From Planctomycetota bacterium (GTDB lineage: Bacteria; Planctomycetota; Planctomycetia; Isosphaerales; Isosphaeraceae): DNA of 64,000 nt. A program made the position numbers and the translations under genes. The notes beneath the pieces were generated by a model. It was not told where the DNA came from. It saw nothing but the letters and a program-made list of their open reading frames with translations, and searched no databases. This document shows, one piece after another, positions 1 to 8,169 of this stretch. Position 1 is the first letter of the stretch; every line of letters begins with the position of its first letter. The DNA lies in contig JAJYWB010000021.1 in assembly GCA_021791715.1 (NCBI GenBank), forward strand, positions 1 through 64,000. The letters run 5' to 3'.

Positions 1-18
1 TCGCGCCGAATTGTTACT

Positions 19-137
19 GTTTGGGGGGGCGAACCTCCTGGTGAGCCTCTTATCGAAAACTCCGTCGAAGAGGCCTTTTATTTGTCAATAATCGCAAACA
101 TCATAATTCGGCTCACCCGGAGGTTCGCCCTCCCATT
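19..137. repeat. Inverted-repeat element, copy 1
   Basis: A left arm (28-47) reads GGCGAACCTCCTGGTGAGCC. A right arm (110-129) is its reverse complement with one mismatch. The flanks continue the pairing through a G-rich or C-rich run. The arms are separated by exactly 62 bases, the same distance as in the element that opens the array at 40.15 kb. The two 62-base loops also look related, sharing a GCAAACAT..ATAATT block before the right arm. The right arm read as protein gives a Leu-Thr-Arg-Arg-Phe-Ala-Leu stretch, so upstream in-frame extensions of the next gene are repeat-derived. It could be a hairpin-type (REP- or MITE-like) element; no transposase is nearby. Confidence 0.75.
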
Positions 138-336
138 TTCGGATTCGACGGCTGATCACGCCAAAGATGCGGTTTTCTTTCCAGTAAGAATAATATTAGA
201 GGCCGAGAGCGGGCGCGTCGCTCGTCGTCATTTACGCTTGCGACGTCGCTCGGATCGACGAGAGCCGATTTCGCTCGCGAGGTTGAGACGCTATGCTTTG
301 TGCTCTTCGGTTCCAGGGTGTTTCAGGTTCGATCGC

Positions 337-1518
337 ATGGAGTCTCTCGCGGTGAATGGAGAACGGAACTTACGCGTGTTGTTGGCGACTTCATTTCCCG
401 TGCCTGGAGAATACGACGGGACGGCGATGCTGCCGATCAAGATCCTCCGCGCGCTCAAAACACGCGGAGTCGAACCGATCCTGGCGCACCTCCGCGCCAG
501 GCCTCCCTGGGGACCGATCGAACGGACCGAATTCGAAGGAACTCCTTCGTTCACGCTCCCTCCGTCGGCTTGGATATCGGGGCTCAAACGGATCCATGAT
601 GAATTTCCTTTTGATATCGTTCACGCGCAGCATCACGGGGGGGCGAATCGCGCGCAATTCGCGTGTCGAAAATATCGCCGGCCGATGATTTACGAGATCC
701 ATTCTCTGCTCGGGGAGGAGGTCGAACGCGAGAAGCTCGGGAGGGGGCTCGCGTTTCGGGTGAACGTTATGCTCGAACGGTGGGCTTGCCGAACCGCCAA
801 GGAGGTGATCGTTCTGGGAGAACTCGTGAAACGAGTGTGCGTCGAAGAAAAAGGGATCCCCGCCGAACGCGTTCACGTGATTTATCCGGGAATCGATTTG
901 TCAGAATATGAACATTCAGATAATCGTTCGATCGCGATTCCGGGAATCGAATCGCATCATAAAGTATTTATGTACATTGGAAGCATCGTTCATCCGAATC
1001 AAGGGGTTCCGCTTTTGATCGACGCGGCGACGCGGGTGTTCGACGCGATTCCGGACGCTCGGTGCGTACTGACGGGAGGGCCCGAGGAGGCCGGCGAGGG
1101 ATATCGCCAAAAGCTCGGTCGCCACGGCGATAAACTGATCGTGCTGGCGGGGCGCAAGCCAGACGAGGTCGTCGGCCTTTCGCGTCGAGCCGACGTCCTC
1201 GTGCATCCCCGGCTCGAATGTCGCGAGAACTACTCGGTTCAAAGCAAAATCGCGGTTTATCTCGCCGCCGGCAGGCCGATCGTCGCGACCGATTTCGCCG
1301 ATTACAAGACGATCCTCGGCGATTCGGGAGCGGGACGATTGTGCAAGGCCGAGCCGGGATCGATCGCCGAAGCGATCATCGACGTGCTCGAACATCCCGA
1401 ACTCGCCCAAAAATTAGCCGCGAACACCGCGCCCGTCGCGCGCGAGCTTTTCGGCATGGATCGAAATATCGATCGATACCTTGATGTTTATCGTAAAGCG
1501 CTCGCGCAAAACGCATAA
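337..1518 (+). CDS. GT4-family glycosyltransferase
   Basis: This 393-residue protein has the two-Rossmann GT-B layout of family 4 glycosyltransferases. An N-terminal acceptor half carries a Gly-rich loop after the first strand (LLATSFPVPGEYDG) and a DIVHAQHHGG segment. The C-terminal nucleotide-sugar half begins near VFMYIGSIVHPNQG and contains VHPRLECRENYSVQSK followed by YLAAGRPIVAT, at the place of the usual E-x7-E motif. It probably transfers a sugar to an envelope or exopolysaccharide acceptor at the cytoplasmic face; donor and acceptor cannot be read. I chose ATG 337 because the open frame upstream (from TTG 82) runs through the inverted-repeat element and matches no glycosyltransferase N-terminus. 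No other polysaccharide genes flank it here. Confidence 0.85.
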   Translation: MESLAVNGERNLRVLLATSFPVPGEYDGTAMLPIKILRALKTRGVEPILAHLRARPPWGPIERTEFEGTPSFTLPPSAWISGLKRIHDEFPFDIVHAQHHGGANRAQFACRKYRRPMIYEIHSLLGEEVEREKLGRGLAFRVNVMLERWACRTAKEVIVLGELVKRVCVEEKGIPAERVHVIYPGIDLSEYEHSDNRSIAIPGIESHHKVFMYIGSIVHPNQGVPLLIDAATRVFDAIPDARCVLTGGPEEAGEGYRQKLGRHGDKLIVLAGRKPDEVVGLSRRADVLVHPRLECRENYSVQSKIAVYLAAGRPIVATDFADYKTILGDSGAGRLCKAEPGSIAEAIIDVLEHPELAQKLAANTAPVARELFGMDRNIDRYLDVYRKALAQNA

Positions 1519-1603
1519 TGATTCGCATGATCTTTGATTCGTCGGATCGGGTTCGATCGAACTCCGATTGAGCCGATCGGTCATTAATCCGTTGATTCCG
1601 CGG

Positions 1604-3154
1604 TCAGGCCGAAGCTTTGGCCGCTCCTCGGTCGAGGAATTTGGTCGCGGCGTGCATGATCGATTCCTCGTTCGCTTCCTCCCTCGAAAGGACCGCGGTG
1701 AGCCGGCCTTCGCACAAAACGAGGATTCGATCCGAGACCGCGAGCAGTTCGGGGAGTTCGCTCGAAGCGAACAGGACGCTCATCCCCTCGGCCGCGAGCA
1801 ATCTCATCAAAGCATGAATTTCGGCTTTGGCGCCGATATCGATCCCCCGCGTCGGTTCGTCGAGAAGGAGGACTTTGGGGTTGATCAGCAGCCATCTCGC
1901 GAGGATGCACTTTTGTTGATTTCCTCCCGAGAGGCTCGTGATCGCCGCCGATCGTCCCGCGGTTTTGATTGAGAGTCTCTTGATCGATTCGTCGACCGCT
2001 TTTTTTTCGGCCTTGCGATCGACGAGTCCGAGTTTGGTGAGATCGAGAAGTTTGCGAATCGTGATGTTTTCTGCGACCGTCATCTTATCGAACAAACCGA
2101 GCGCCTTGCGATCCTCGGTGACGAGCGCGATCCCCGCCTTGATCGCCTCGGTCGGATCGTGAAATAAAACGTTTTTGCCGTCGAGTTCGATCGTTCCCGA
2201 GGGAGTCGCGGGGCTCGCTCCGAAGAGCGCCTCGAACAGTTCGGTTCTTCCCGCGCCCAGAAGCCCGGCGATTCCCAGAACCTCGCCGCGGGCGAGCGTG
2301 AACGAGATTCCGTGGAGCGACGGTCGACCGCTTCCGCGCGGGCTATGAAGATCAAGATTCTCAACCTTCAAGATCGGTTTATCTTCTTGACTCGCCGATT
2401 TGACGACGGGAACGACGATTTCTCGTCCCACCATCCACTGCACGACGCGCGCCGGGGTCGCCTCCGCGATCGGTTCGGACGCGACGAATCGGCCGTCGCG
2501 GAGGACGGTCACTCGATCCGAAAGCGTGAACACCTCGTTCATTTTATGGGAGATATATAGGATCGTTCCTCCCGCGCCGCGGAGGTCTTTGATCACGCGG
2601 AAGAGTCGATCGACCTCGGCGTCGGAAAGCGCCGAGGTCGGCTCGTCCATGATCAAGATCGCGGCGTCGAAAGCGAGCGCCTTGGCGATCTCCACCATTT
2701 GTTGGTCGCCGATCCGCAGGTCGCCGACGTTCGCCTTGGGATTGATCGGCGTGTCGAGCCTGCGAAACAGCTCGTTCGCTCGCCGCTCCATCGCGCGATC
2801 GTCGAGCCAAACCCCGCCCCGCGTGTGCTCTCGACCCAAAAAGATGTTCGCCGCGACGGTGAGTTCGGGAATGAGATTCAATTCTTGATAAATGATTCTC
2901 ACGCCCGCGTCTTCGGCGTCGCGCGGGGAACCGAAACGGACGGTTTTTCCGCCGAGCGCGATCTCCCCTTCGTAATCGACGATCGCTCCGGCGAGGATCT
3001 TCATCAGCGTGCTTTTGCCGGCGCCGTTTTCGCCGCAAATCGCGTGAACCTCGGAGCTTCGAGCCGAAAGCGAAACCCCCTCGAGCGCGTGAACGCCGCC
3101 GAAATGCTTGGTGATGTTGCGCATCTCGAGTCGAATCGATGTCTCTTCGCTCAT
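1604..3154 (-). CDS. Sugar ABC transporter ATP-binding protein (RbsA/MglA type)
   Basis: A 516-residue protein with two fused ATPase domains, the arrangement of ribose/galactose/xylose importers. Domain 1 has Walker A GENGAGKST (residues 41-49) and Walker B LIMDEPTSALS. Domain 2 has a degenerate Walker A (GLLGAGRTE), signature LSGGNQQK and Walker B VLLLDEPTRGID, the usual asymmetry of this family. It would power uptake of a monosaccharide through an RbsC-type permease. Start ATG 3154 is preferred over an upstream frame extension because the family motif begins about 12 residues in. Both neighbours are on the other strand, so no permease or binding protein accompanies it and the substrate is unknown. 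Confidence 0.92.
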   Translation of the reverse strand: MSEETSIRLEMRNITKHFGGVHALEGVSLSARSSEVHAICGENGAGKSTLMKILAGAIVDYEGEIALGGKTVRFGSPRDAEDAGVRIIYQELNLIPELTVAANIFLGREHTRGGVWLDDRAMERRANELFRRLDTPINPKANVGDLRIGDQQMVEIAKALAFDAAILIMDEPTSALSDAEVDRLFRVIKDLRGAGGTILYISHKMNEVFTLSDRVTVLRDGRFVASEPIAEATPARVVQWMVGREIVVPVVKSASQEDKPILKVENLDLHSPRGSGRPSLHGISFTLARGEVLGIAGLLGAGRTELFEALFGASPATPSGTIELDGKNVLFHDPTEAIKAGIALVTEDRKALGLFDKMTVAENITIRKLLDLTKLGLVDRKAEKKAVDESIKRLSIKTAGRSAAITSLSGGNQQKCILARWLLINPKVLLLDEPTRGIDIGAKAEIHALMRLLAAEGMSVLFASSELPELLAVSDRILVLCEGRLTAVLSREEANEESIMHAATKFLDRGAAKASA

Positions 3155-3467
3155 GAATCGCTTCGCTCCGCGTCGGGATCGCCGAAGTTCGGAATCGGTC
3201 TGAAAATCGGGAAACACGCCCAAATCACTTCGCTCTCGCCTCGATCCGATCGTCGTCGGCCTCGTATTCTATACCGAGACGAGAACGACCGAAAGCGACG
3301 AACCGGCGTACAATTTTTCAAAATCACTATATATAATGATATGACGACTTCCGTCGAAGGATCGCGAGGACGGCGCTAAGCGGCTCGATCGTCGGTATAA
3401 TATCGGTTTAAATCGTCGGATTCGATCGTGTCGATCGGGTCGAATCGAACCGAGGGGGAAGCGAGTC
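3155..3467. other. Divergent intergenic region
   Basis: This 313-base gap lies between the divergent ABC ATPase and zinc-ribbon genes and must hold both promoters. An AT-rich core (3328-3340) contains a perfect TATAAT at 3332-3337 on the plus strand, but I see no convincing -35 box at the right distance. Nothing else recognisable. Confidence 0.3.
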
Positions 3468-4004
3468 GTGCTGGAAAAGGCGGAATCGGTTGATGTCGGA
3501 GGCGCGACCCCGGCCGAAGCGGGATCGCCGTTCGAATTCATGCCGTATCATTGTCCACGATGCGGTATCGAACTCGACGATCGCGGCTCGCCGAGCGATT
3601 GCATGCTTCGGTGCCCGAATTGCGGTCGACCGAGCTCGCCTCCGTCTCAATACCGACGCCGCATCGTCACGCGAACGCGATCTTCACGGCCGGCGGCTCA
3701 TCAACTCGATGAAGAAGCGGAAAAACCGAGGAAGGTCGGACCTTTGCGGGTGCTTTTGTGGATCGCGATATCGGGGTTATCGGGGGTGATCGCGGCCGCG
3801 TTTATGGCAAGTGTGTTTCAAACCGACTCGGCGATGTCGAATCTCGCGGGTTTGGTTACGTGGGTCGCGGTTTTGTCGCTGTTCGCCATTCCGCGGCGCA
3901 AGCGGCGAAAACAGCGCGATCGCGCGGTTCAAATAGCGAATCGAACCGAGCCTGAAGTTGAACGAGAAGCCGATATCGATCGATCAAAATCAAGCTCATT
4001 ATGA
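3468..4004 (+). CDS. Zinc-ribbon membrane protein of unknown function
   Basis: A 178-residue protein. An N-terminal zinc ribbon has two Cys pairs (YHCPRCGIE near residue 28 and LRCPNCGRP near residue 49). A basic/Ser-rich linker follows, then two likely membrane helices at about 93-115 and 122-142, with very basic flanks (PRRKRRKQR). The tail is charged. Small planctomycete proteins with this ribbon-plus-two-helix plan are common, and I know of no function for them. Start GTG 3468 has a purine-rich GAGGGGGAAG about 10 bases upstream; ATG 3540, just before the ribbon, is an alternative. It precedes purC by 126 bases on the same strand. Confidence 0.65.
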   Translation: MLEKAESVDVGGATPAEAGSPFEFMPYHCPRCGIELDDRGSPSDCMLRCPNCGRPSSPPSQYRRRIVTRTRSSRPAAHQLDEEAEKPRKVGPLRVLLWIAISGLSGVIAAAFMASVFQTDSAMSNLAGLVTWVAVLSLFAIPRRKRRKQRDRAVQIANRTEPEVEREADIDRSKSSSL

Positions 4005-4130
4005 TCGATCTAACGTATCTGAATAAATGGTCGTTAATCTCGAGGGATCGCGCCGAGGCCGTTCAAGGTTATGTTATCAGGGTGTCGGAAGGGTCGCGAG
4101 AACCGCGGCAGGATCGACAAGGAGACGAAT

Positions 4131-5030
4131 ATGTCGTCGCGACGCGCGTTGATGCAGTCCAATTTGCGAGGTTTTACCAGGCGCGGCGGCAAGGTGCGCG
4201 ACGTGTACGATCTGGGGGATCGGCTTGTTTTGGTGGCGACCGATCGCATCAGCGCGTTCGATTGGATTTTGCCCGCGGGGATTCCCGACAAGGGAAGGGT
4301 GTTGACCGCGCTGAGCTTATTTTGGTTCAAGCGGTTCCAGGTTCCCAATCATCTGATCGACGATCATGTCGATCGCCTGCCGAACGTGAGCGACGACGAT
4401 CGTTCCGAACTCGAAGGGAGGGTGATGATCGTTAAGAAAGCTCATGTTATTCCGTTCGAATGCGTGGTTCGGGGCTATCTCGCGGGAAGCGGCTGGAAGG
4501 AATACCGCGATCATGGAACGGTATGCGGCGCCAAACTCGCTTCGGGGTTGAAAGAGAGCGACGCGATCGACCCGCCGATTTTCACCCCCGCGACAAAAGC
4601 CGAGACGGGACATGATGAAAATATATCGTTTGATCGAATGGTCGAGGTTCTCGGGTCGGAACTCGCCGAACGATTGCGTGATTTGAGCGTTCAAATTTAT
4701 AGGGAAGGCGCCGAATTCGCACGATCGCGGGGTTTAATTCTCGCCGATACGAAGTTCGAGTGGGGAACCGATCTGAAAACGGGGGAATTGATGCTCGTCG
4801 ACGAGGTTCTCACGCCCGACAGCTCGCGGTATTGGGACGCTTCGGGATATAAGCCGGGGGGTCCTCAACCTTCGTTCGACAAGCAGTTCGTGCGCGATTG
4901 GCTCGAGACGACGGGATGGGACAAGGCGAGCCCCCCTCCCCCGGTTCCGAGAGAGATCGTCGATCAAACGCGCAATAAGTACATTCAAGCGTATAAGATT
5001 TTAACGGGTAACGCATTTCCCTGGAGTTGA
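4131..5030 (+). CDS. purC: Phosphoribosylaminoimidazole-succinocarboxamide synthase
   Basis: SAICAR synthetase joins CAIR and aspartate with ATP in purine biosynthesis. The 299-residue protein matches the longer, fungal-like PurC class: GKVRDVYDLGDRLVLVATDRIS near the N-terminus (nucleotide loop), the ECVVRGYLAGSGWKEY motif, and LILADTKFEWG and VDEVLTPDSSRYW in the C-terminal half. Start ATG 4131 sits 6 bases after AAGGAG (4119-4124), so the longer open frame from 4071 is not needed. It ends only 3 bases before aroC, so the two are probably co-transcribed. Confidence 0.96.
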   Translation: MSSRRALMQSNLRGFTRRGGKVRDVYDLGDRLVLVATDRISAFDWILPAGIPDKGRVLTALSLFWFKRFQVPNHLIDDHVDRLPNVSDDDRSELEGRVMIVKKAHVIPFECVVRGYLAGSGWKEYRDHGTVCGAKLASGLKESDAIDPPIFTPATKAETGHDENISFDRMVEVLGSELAERLRDLSVQIYREGAEFARSRGLILADTKFEWGTDLKTGELMLVDEVLTPDSSRYWDASGYKPGGPQPSFDKQFVRDWLETTGWDKASPPPPVPREIVDQTRNKYIQAYKILTGNAFPWS

Positions 5031-5033
5031 AAC

Positions 5034-6197
5034 GTGACCGCGCTTCGGTGCATGACCGCGGGAGAATCGCACGGGCCGGCCCTGACGGCGATCGTCGAGG
5101 GGTTTCCGGCGGGAGTCGCTCTTGATACCGCTTTGATCGATTACGAATTGAAACGACGTCAAGGCGGTTACGGCCGCGGCAAGCGTCAGACGCTCGAGAC
5201 CGATCGGGTGATCGTCGAATCGGGGACTTATCACGGCGTGACGACGGGCGCTCCGATCGCGCTTCGGCTTGTCAACAACGACGCCAAGCTCGAACGCTTG
5301 CTCGAACCGACCGCTCCCCGCGGCGGGCACGTCGATCTCGCGGGGTCGATCAATTATCAGACCGGGATTCGCCAGGTGCTTGAACGCGCGAGCGCCCGCG
5401 AAACCGCGATTCGTGTCGCCGCGGGGGCGCTTTGCAAAACGTTGTTGCGCGAACTAAACATTCATGTCTATGGATATGTGAGATCGTTGGGAGGGATCGA
5501 CGCTCCGCCGTTATCGAGCGATCTATCGGTGCGCGACGCGAGCCCCGTGTACACGCTCAATCCCGCGGTCGATTCGGCGATCGTCGCGGCGATCGATTCC
5601 GCCAAGGAGGCCGGCGATACGCTTGGAGGGGTCGTTGAAACGATCGTCTTGAATTGTCCGATCGGTCTCGGCAGTCACGCTCAGTGGGATCGCAAGCTCG
5701 ACGCGCGGATCGCGCTCGCGGTGATGAGCGTGCAGGCGATCAAAGGCGTGGAGATCGGTTTGGGGTTTGAAGCGGCGCGACGGCCGGGGTCGCACGTGAT
5801 GGATCCGATCGATTTCGATCCGGCGCATTCGTCCGAAGATCGCAGGTTCGGATTTCGACGGCCGTCGAACAACGCGGGAGGGATCGAGGGAGGGACGAGC
5901 AACGGCGAGCCGATCGTCGTTCGCGCCGCGAAGAAGCCGATCAGCACGCTCGCGGCCCGCACACGGTCGGTCAATATGGAAACAAAAGCGCCTCAGCCCG
6001 CGTCTTATGAACGTTCAGACGTATGCGCCGTTCCCGCCGCGAGCGTGATCGTCGAGAACGTCGTCGCGTTCGAGATCGCCGCGGCGGTCGTCGAGAAATA
6101 TGTCGGCACGAGCCTCGCGGCGATCAAAGCCGCGATGGCCGCGATCCACGAACTCGATCGAAAGCTCCTCGATGATCGAGGCGACAGAGGATCATAA
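5034..6197 (+). CDS. aroC: Chorismate synthase
   Basis: This enzyme converts 5-enolpyruvylshikimate-3-phosphate to chorismate using reduced FMN, the last shikimate-pathway step. The 387-residue protein has the family blocks: GESHGPAL near the N-terminus, RRQGGYGRGKRQ, the RASARETA signature near residues 121-128, the NNAGGIEGG signature near 280, and a C-terminal R-S-D block. The start is GTG 5034, three bases after the purC stop, with GGAG just upstream inside purC. The N-terminal MTALRCMTAGES agrees with this start, although internal ATG 5052 is possible. Purine and aromatic genes as neighbours suggest a housekeeping pair. Confidence 0.96.
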   Translation: MTALRCMTAGESHGPALTAIVEGFPAGVALDTALIDYELKRRQGGYGRGKRQTLETDRVIVESGTYHGVTTGAPIALRLVNNDAKLERLLEPTAPRGGHVDLAGSINYQTGIRQVLERASARETAIRVAAGALCKTLLRELNIHVYGYVRSLGGIDAPPLSSDLSVRDASPVYTLNPAVDSAIVAAIDSAKEAGDTLGGVVETIVLNCPIGLGSHAQWDRKLDARIALAVMSVQAIKGVEIGLGFEAARRPGSHVMDPIDFDPAHSSEDRRFGFRRPSNNAGGIEGGTSNGEPIVVRAAKKPISTLAARTRSVNMETKAPQPASYERSDVCAVPAASVIVENVVAFEIAAAVVEKYVGTSLAAIKAAMAAIHELDRKLLDDRGDRGS

Positions 6198-6345
6198 ACA
6201 TACGCCGACGCTTTTGTGTCAACATGCAAACGTTCCCTGTTGTAAGGATTCGTCAACATATCGAAACGATTATCCGTGAGATCGGATCCCGCGGGGGTCG
6301 ATCGAGGACGATTCACGGCGCCTCGGCCGAGAAAGGATTTGAAGC

Positions 6346-8058
6346 GTGGGGGAGCTGAATTCAAGCGAACTGACGGTGTTTTTTCTGGGATTGGCGGTGC
6401 TGTTGGGATCGGCGCGGCTATTGGGCGAGGCTGCGAGGCGGATCGGTCAGCCCGTGGTGATCGGCGAGATGATCGCGGGTCTTTTGCTCGGCCCGACGGG
6501 GCTCGGCGTGGTCGCTCCGGTGTTTCAGAAGTGGTTGTTCCCCGAACACGGGCCCGCGGCGATCAGCCTCGACGCGGTCGTCGCGCTCGCGGTCGCGCTT
6601 TTACTTTTAACGGCGGGGATGGAGGTTGATTTATCGTCGGTTTGGCGACAGGGTTCGTCGGCGCTTCTCGTCGCTCTTTCCGGGCTTTTCGGCCCGCTTT
6701 TAATCGGCGGTTTGCTCGCCTGGTTCGCCCCCGATTTTTGGGGAATGCCTCCCAGGGGAAGCCCCGTTCCGTTCGCGATCTTCTTCGGCGCGGCGCTCGC
6801 GGTCAGCGCGCTCCCGGTGATCGCCAAAGTGCTCCTCGATCTCGACCTTTTTCAAACCGATTTCGGCATGCTCGTTTTAGTTTCTTCCACGCTTAATAAT
6901 CTTTTAGCATGGCTGGTATTCTCGGTCTTATTGGGAGGTCGATCGGAGGGGCATTCGCTCGGCTACACGATCGGTTTGACGGTGCTTTTCGTGACGGGAA
7001 CGATGACGATCGGCCGTTGGGCCGCGGATCGATCGATGCCGTGGGTACAGGCTCATTTATCATGGCCTTCGGGGGTGCTGGGATTTTTAATGGTCGTTGG
7101 GTTGTTAAGCGCGGCGATCACGCAATGGATCGGCATTCAGGCGATTTTCGGCGCGTTCCTGGCCGGGATCGCGCTCGGCGATTCGTCGCATTTACGCGAA
7201 CACACGCGTCAGATCGTACATCGGTTTGTCGAGGGGATTCTGGCGCCGATTTTCGTCGCGGCGATTGGTCTCGAGGTCAATTTCGCGTCGAATTTTCGCG
7301 TTTGGCTCGTCCTTCGCGTGCTGGCGTTGGGGATATTCGTCAAGGTGCTATCGTGCGGCCTCGCGGCTCGTTTCGGCGGACAAACGAAAGAACAGGCGTG
7401 GGCGACCGGGTTTGCGATGAGCGCCAGGGGCGAATTGGGGATCGTTATGGGTTTGCTCGCGTGGCACGCGCACGTGATTCGCGAGCGGCTTTTCGTCGCG
7501 CTCGTCACGCTGGCGATCGTCACCTCGGCGATGACCGGTCCAATTCTCAAGCGATTACTTCAAAGTAAAAAGTCGTTATCGATTACCGAGTTACTTGAAA
7601 GCAAATTATGCGTGATCGATCTCGACGCCGCCGATTCGGCCGAGGCGATTCACAAGCTCGCCGCGGTCGCCGCCGATCGAGCGACGCTCGACGCCGAATG
7701 GACGGCGCGGTCGGTGCTCGAACGCGAGTCGTTGATGCCGACGGGAATCGGCCAGGGGGTCGCGATTCCGCACGCTCGATTGATCAACGTCAAGGCGCCT
7801 CTCGTTGTCGTCGGCGTGTCGAGGCGCGGAGTCGATTTCAACGCTCCCGACGACGAGCCGGCTCGCTTGATTTTCCTCGTGCTCACGCCGCGCGACGATC
7901 ACGGCGCCCAACTTCAAATTCTTCGGTCGATCTCGCGGATCGTCCACGATCCTCAGGTTCGCGAGCAGGCGATCGGCGCGCGTACCCCGACCGAACTTCT
8001 CGCCGCGTTTCGCGTCGGTGAGGCGCTCAAGAAAGAAAACACCGAGGCGAAGAGTTGA
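6346..8058 (+). CDS. CPA2-type cation:proton antiporter fused to a PTS EIIA domain
   Basis: A 570-residue fusion. Residues about 5-405 hold around 12 hydrophobic segments of a Kef/NhaA-type monovalent cation:proton antiporter, including the GQPVVIGEMIAGLLLGPTG entry segment typical of CPA2. Residues about 420-560 are a PTS fructose/nitrogen-type EIIA domain. Its TGIGQGVAIPHARL motif has His476 in the position that is phosphorylated in EIIA-Ntr proteins, suggesting transport gated by a phosphorelay or by PTS-like state. The start is GTG 6346 with AAGGA about 10 bases upstream. It is 148 bases downstream of aroC and followed by a convergent operon. The transported cation (Na or K) cannot be read. 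Confidence 0.9.
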   Translation: MGELNSSELTVFFLGLAVLLGSARLLGEAARRIGQPVVIGEMIAGLLLGPTGLGVVAPVFQKWLFPEHGPAAISLDAVVALAVALLLLTAGMEVDLSSVWRQGSSALLVALSGLFGPLLIGGLLAWFAPDFWGMPPRGSPVPFAIFFGAALAVSALPVIAKVLLDLDLFQTDFGMLVLVSSTLNNLLAWLVFSVLLGGRSEGHSLGYTIGLTVLFVTGTMTIGRWAADRSMPWVQAHLSWPSGVLGFLMVVGLLSAAITQWIGIQAIFGAFLAGIALGDSSHLREHTRQIVHRFVEGILAPIFVAAIGLEVNFASNFRVWLVLRVLALGIFVKVLSCGLAARFGGQTKEQAWATGFAMSARGELGIVMGLLAWHAHVIRERLFVALVTLAIVTSAMTGPILKRLLQSKKSLSITELLESKLCVIDLDAADSAEAIHKLAAVAADRATLDAEWTARSVLERESLMPTGIGQGVAIPHARLINVKAPLVVVGVSRRGVDFNAPDDEPARLIFLVLTPRDDHGAQLQILRSISRIVHDPQVREQAIGARTPTELLAAFRVGEALKKENTEAKS

Positions 8059-8086
8059 TTGCAAAAGCGAATCGGATCAATCGATA

Positions 8087-8163
8087 AGCGAAACGAAATA
8101 TTAAGAATAATTAGAATATTTATCGTTTGAAGAGCGAAACATAATACTAAGCATAATTGGATT
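8087..8163. repeat. Imperfect direct repeat between convergent genes
   Basis: Two 31-base copies (8087-8117 and 8133-8163), both starting AGCGAAAC and AT-rich after that, match at about 25 of 31 positions. They fill the space between the stop codons of the antiporter and the RND pump. No hairpin with a T-tract is evident. Confidence 0.45.
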
Positions 8164-8169
8164 CTTTAA

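Noticed and set aside
82-336. In-frame upstream extension of the glycosyltransferase gene from TTG 82
   Set aside because: It is the translation of the inverted-repeat element and has no ribosome-binding site; GT4 homology begins after ATG 337.
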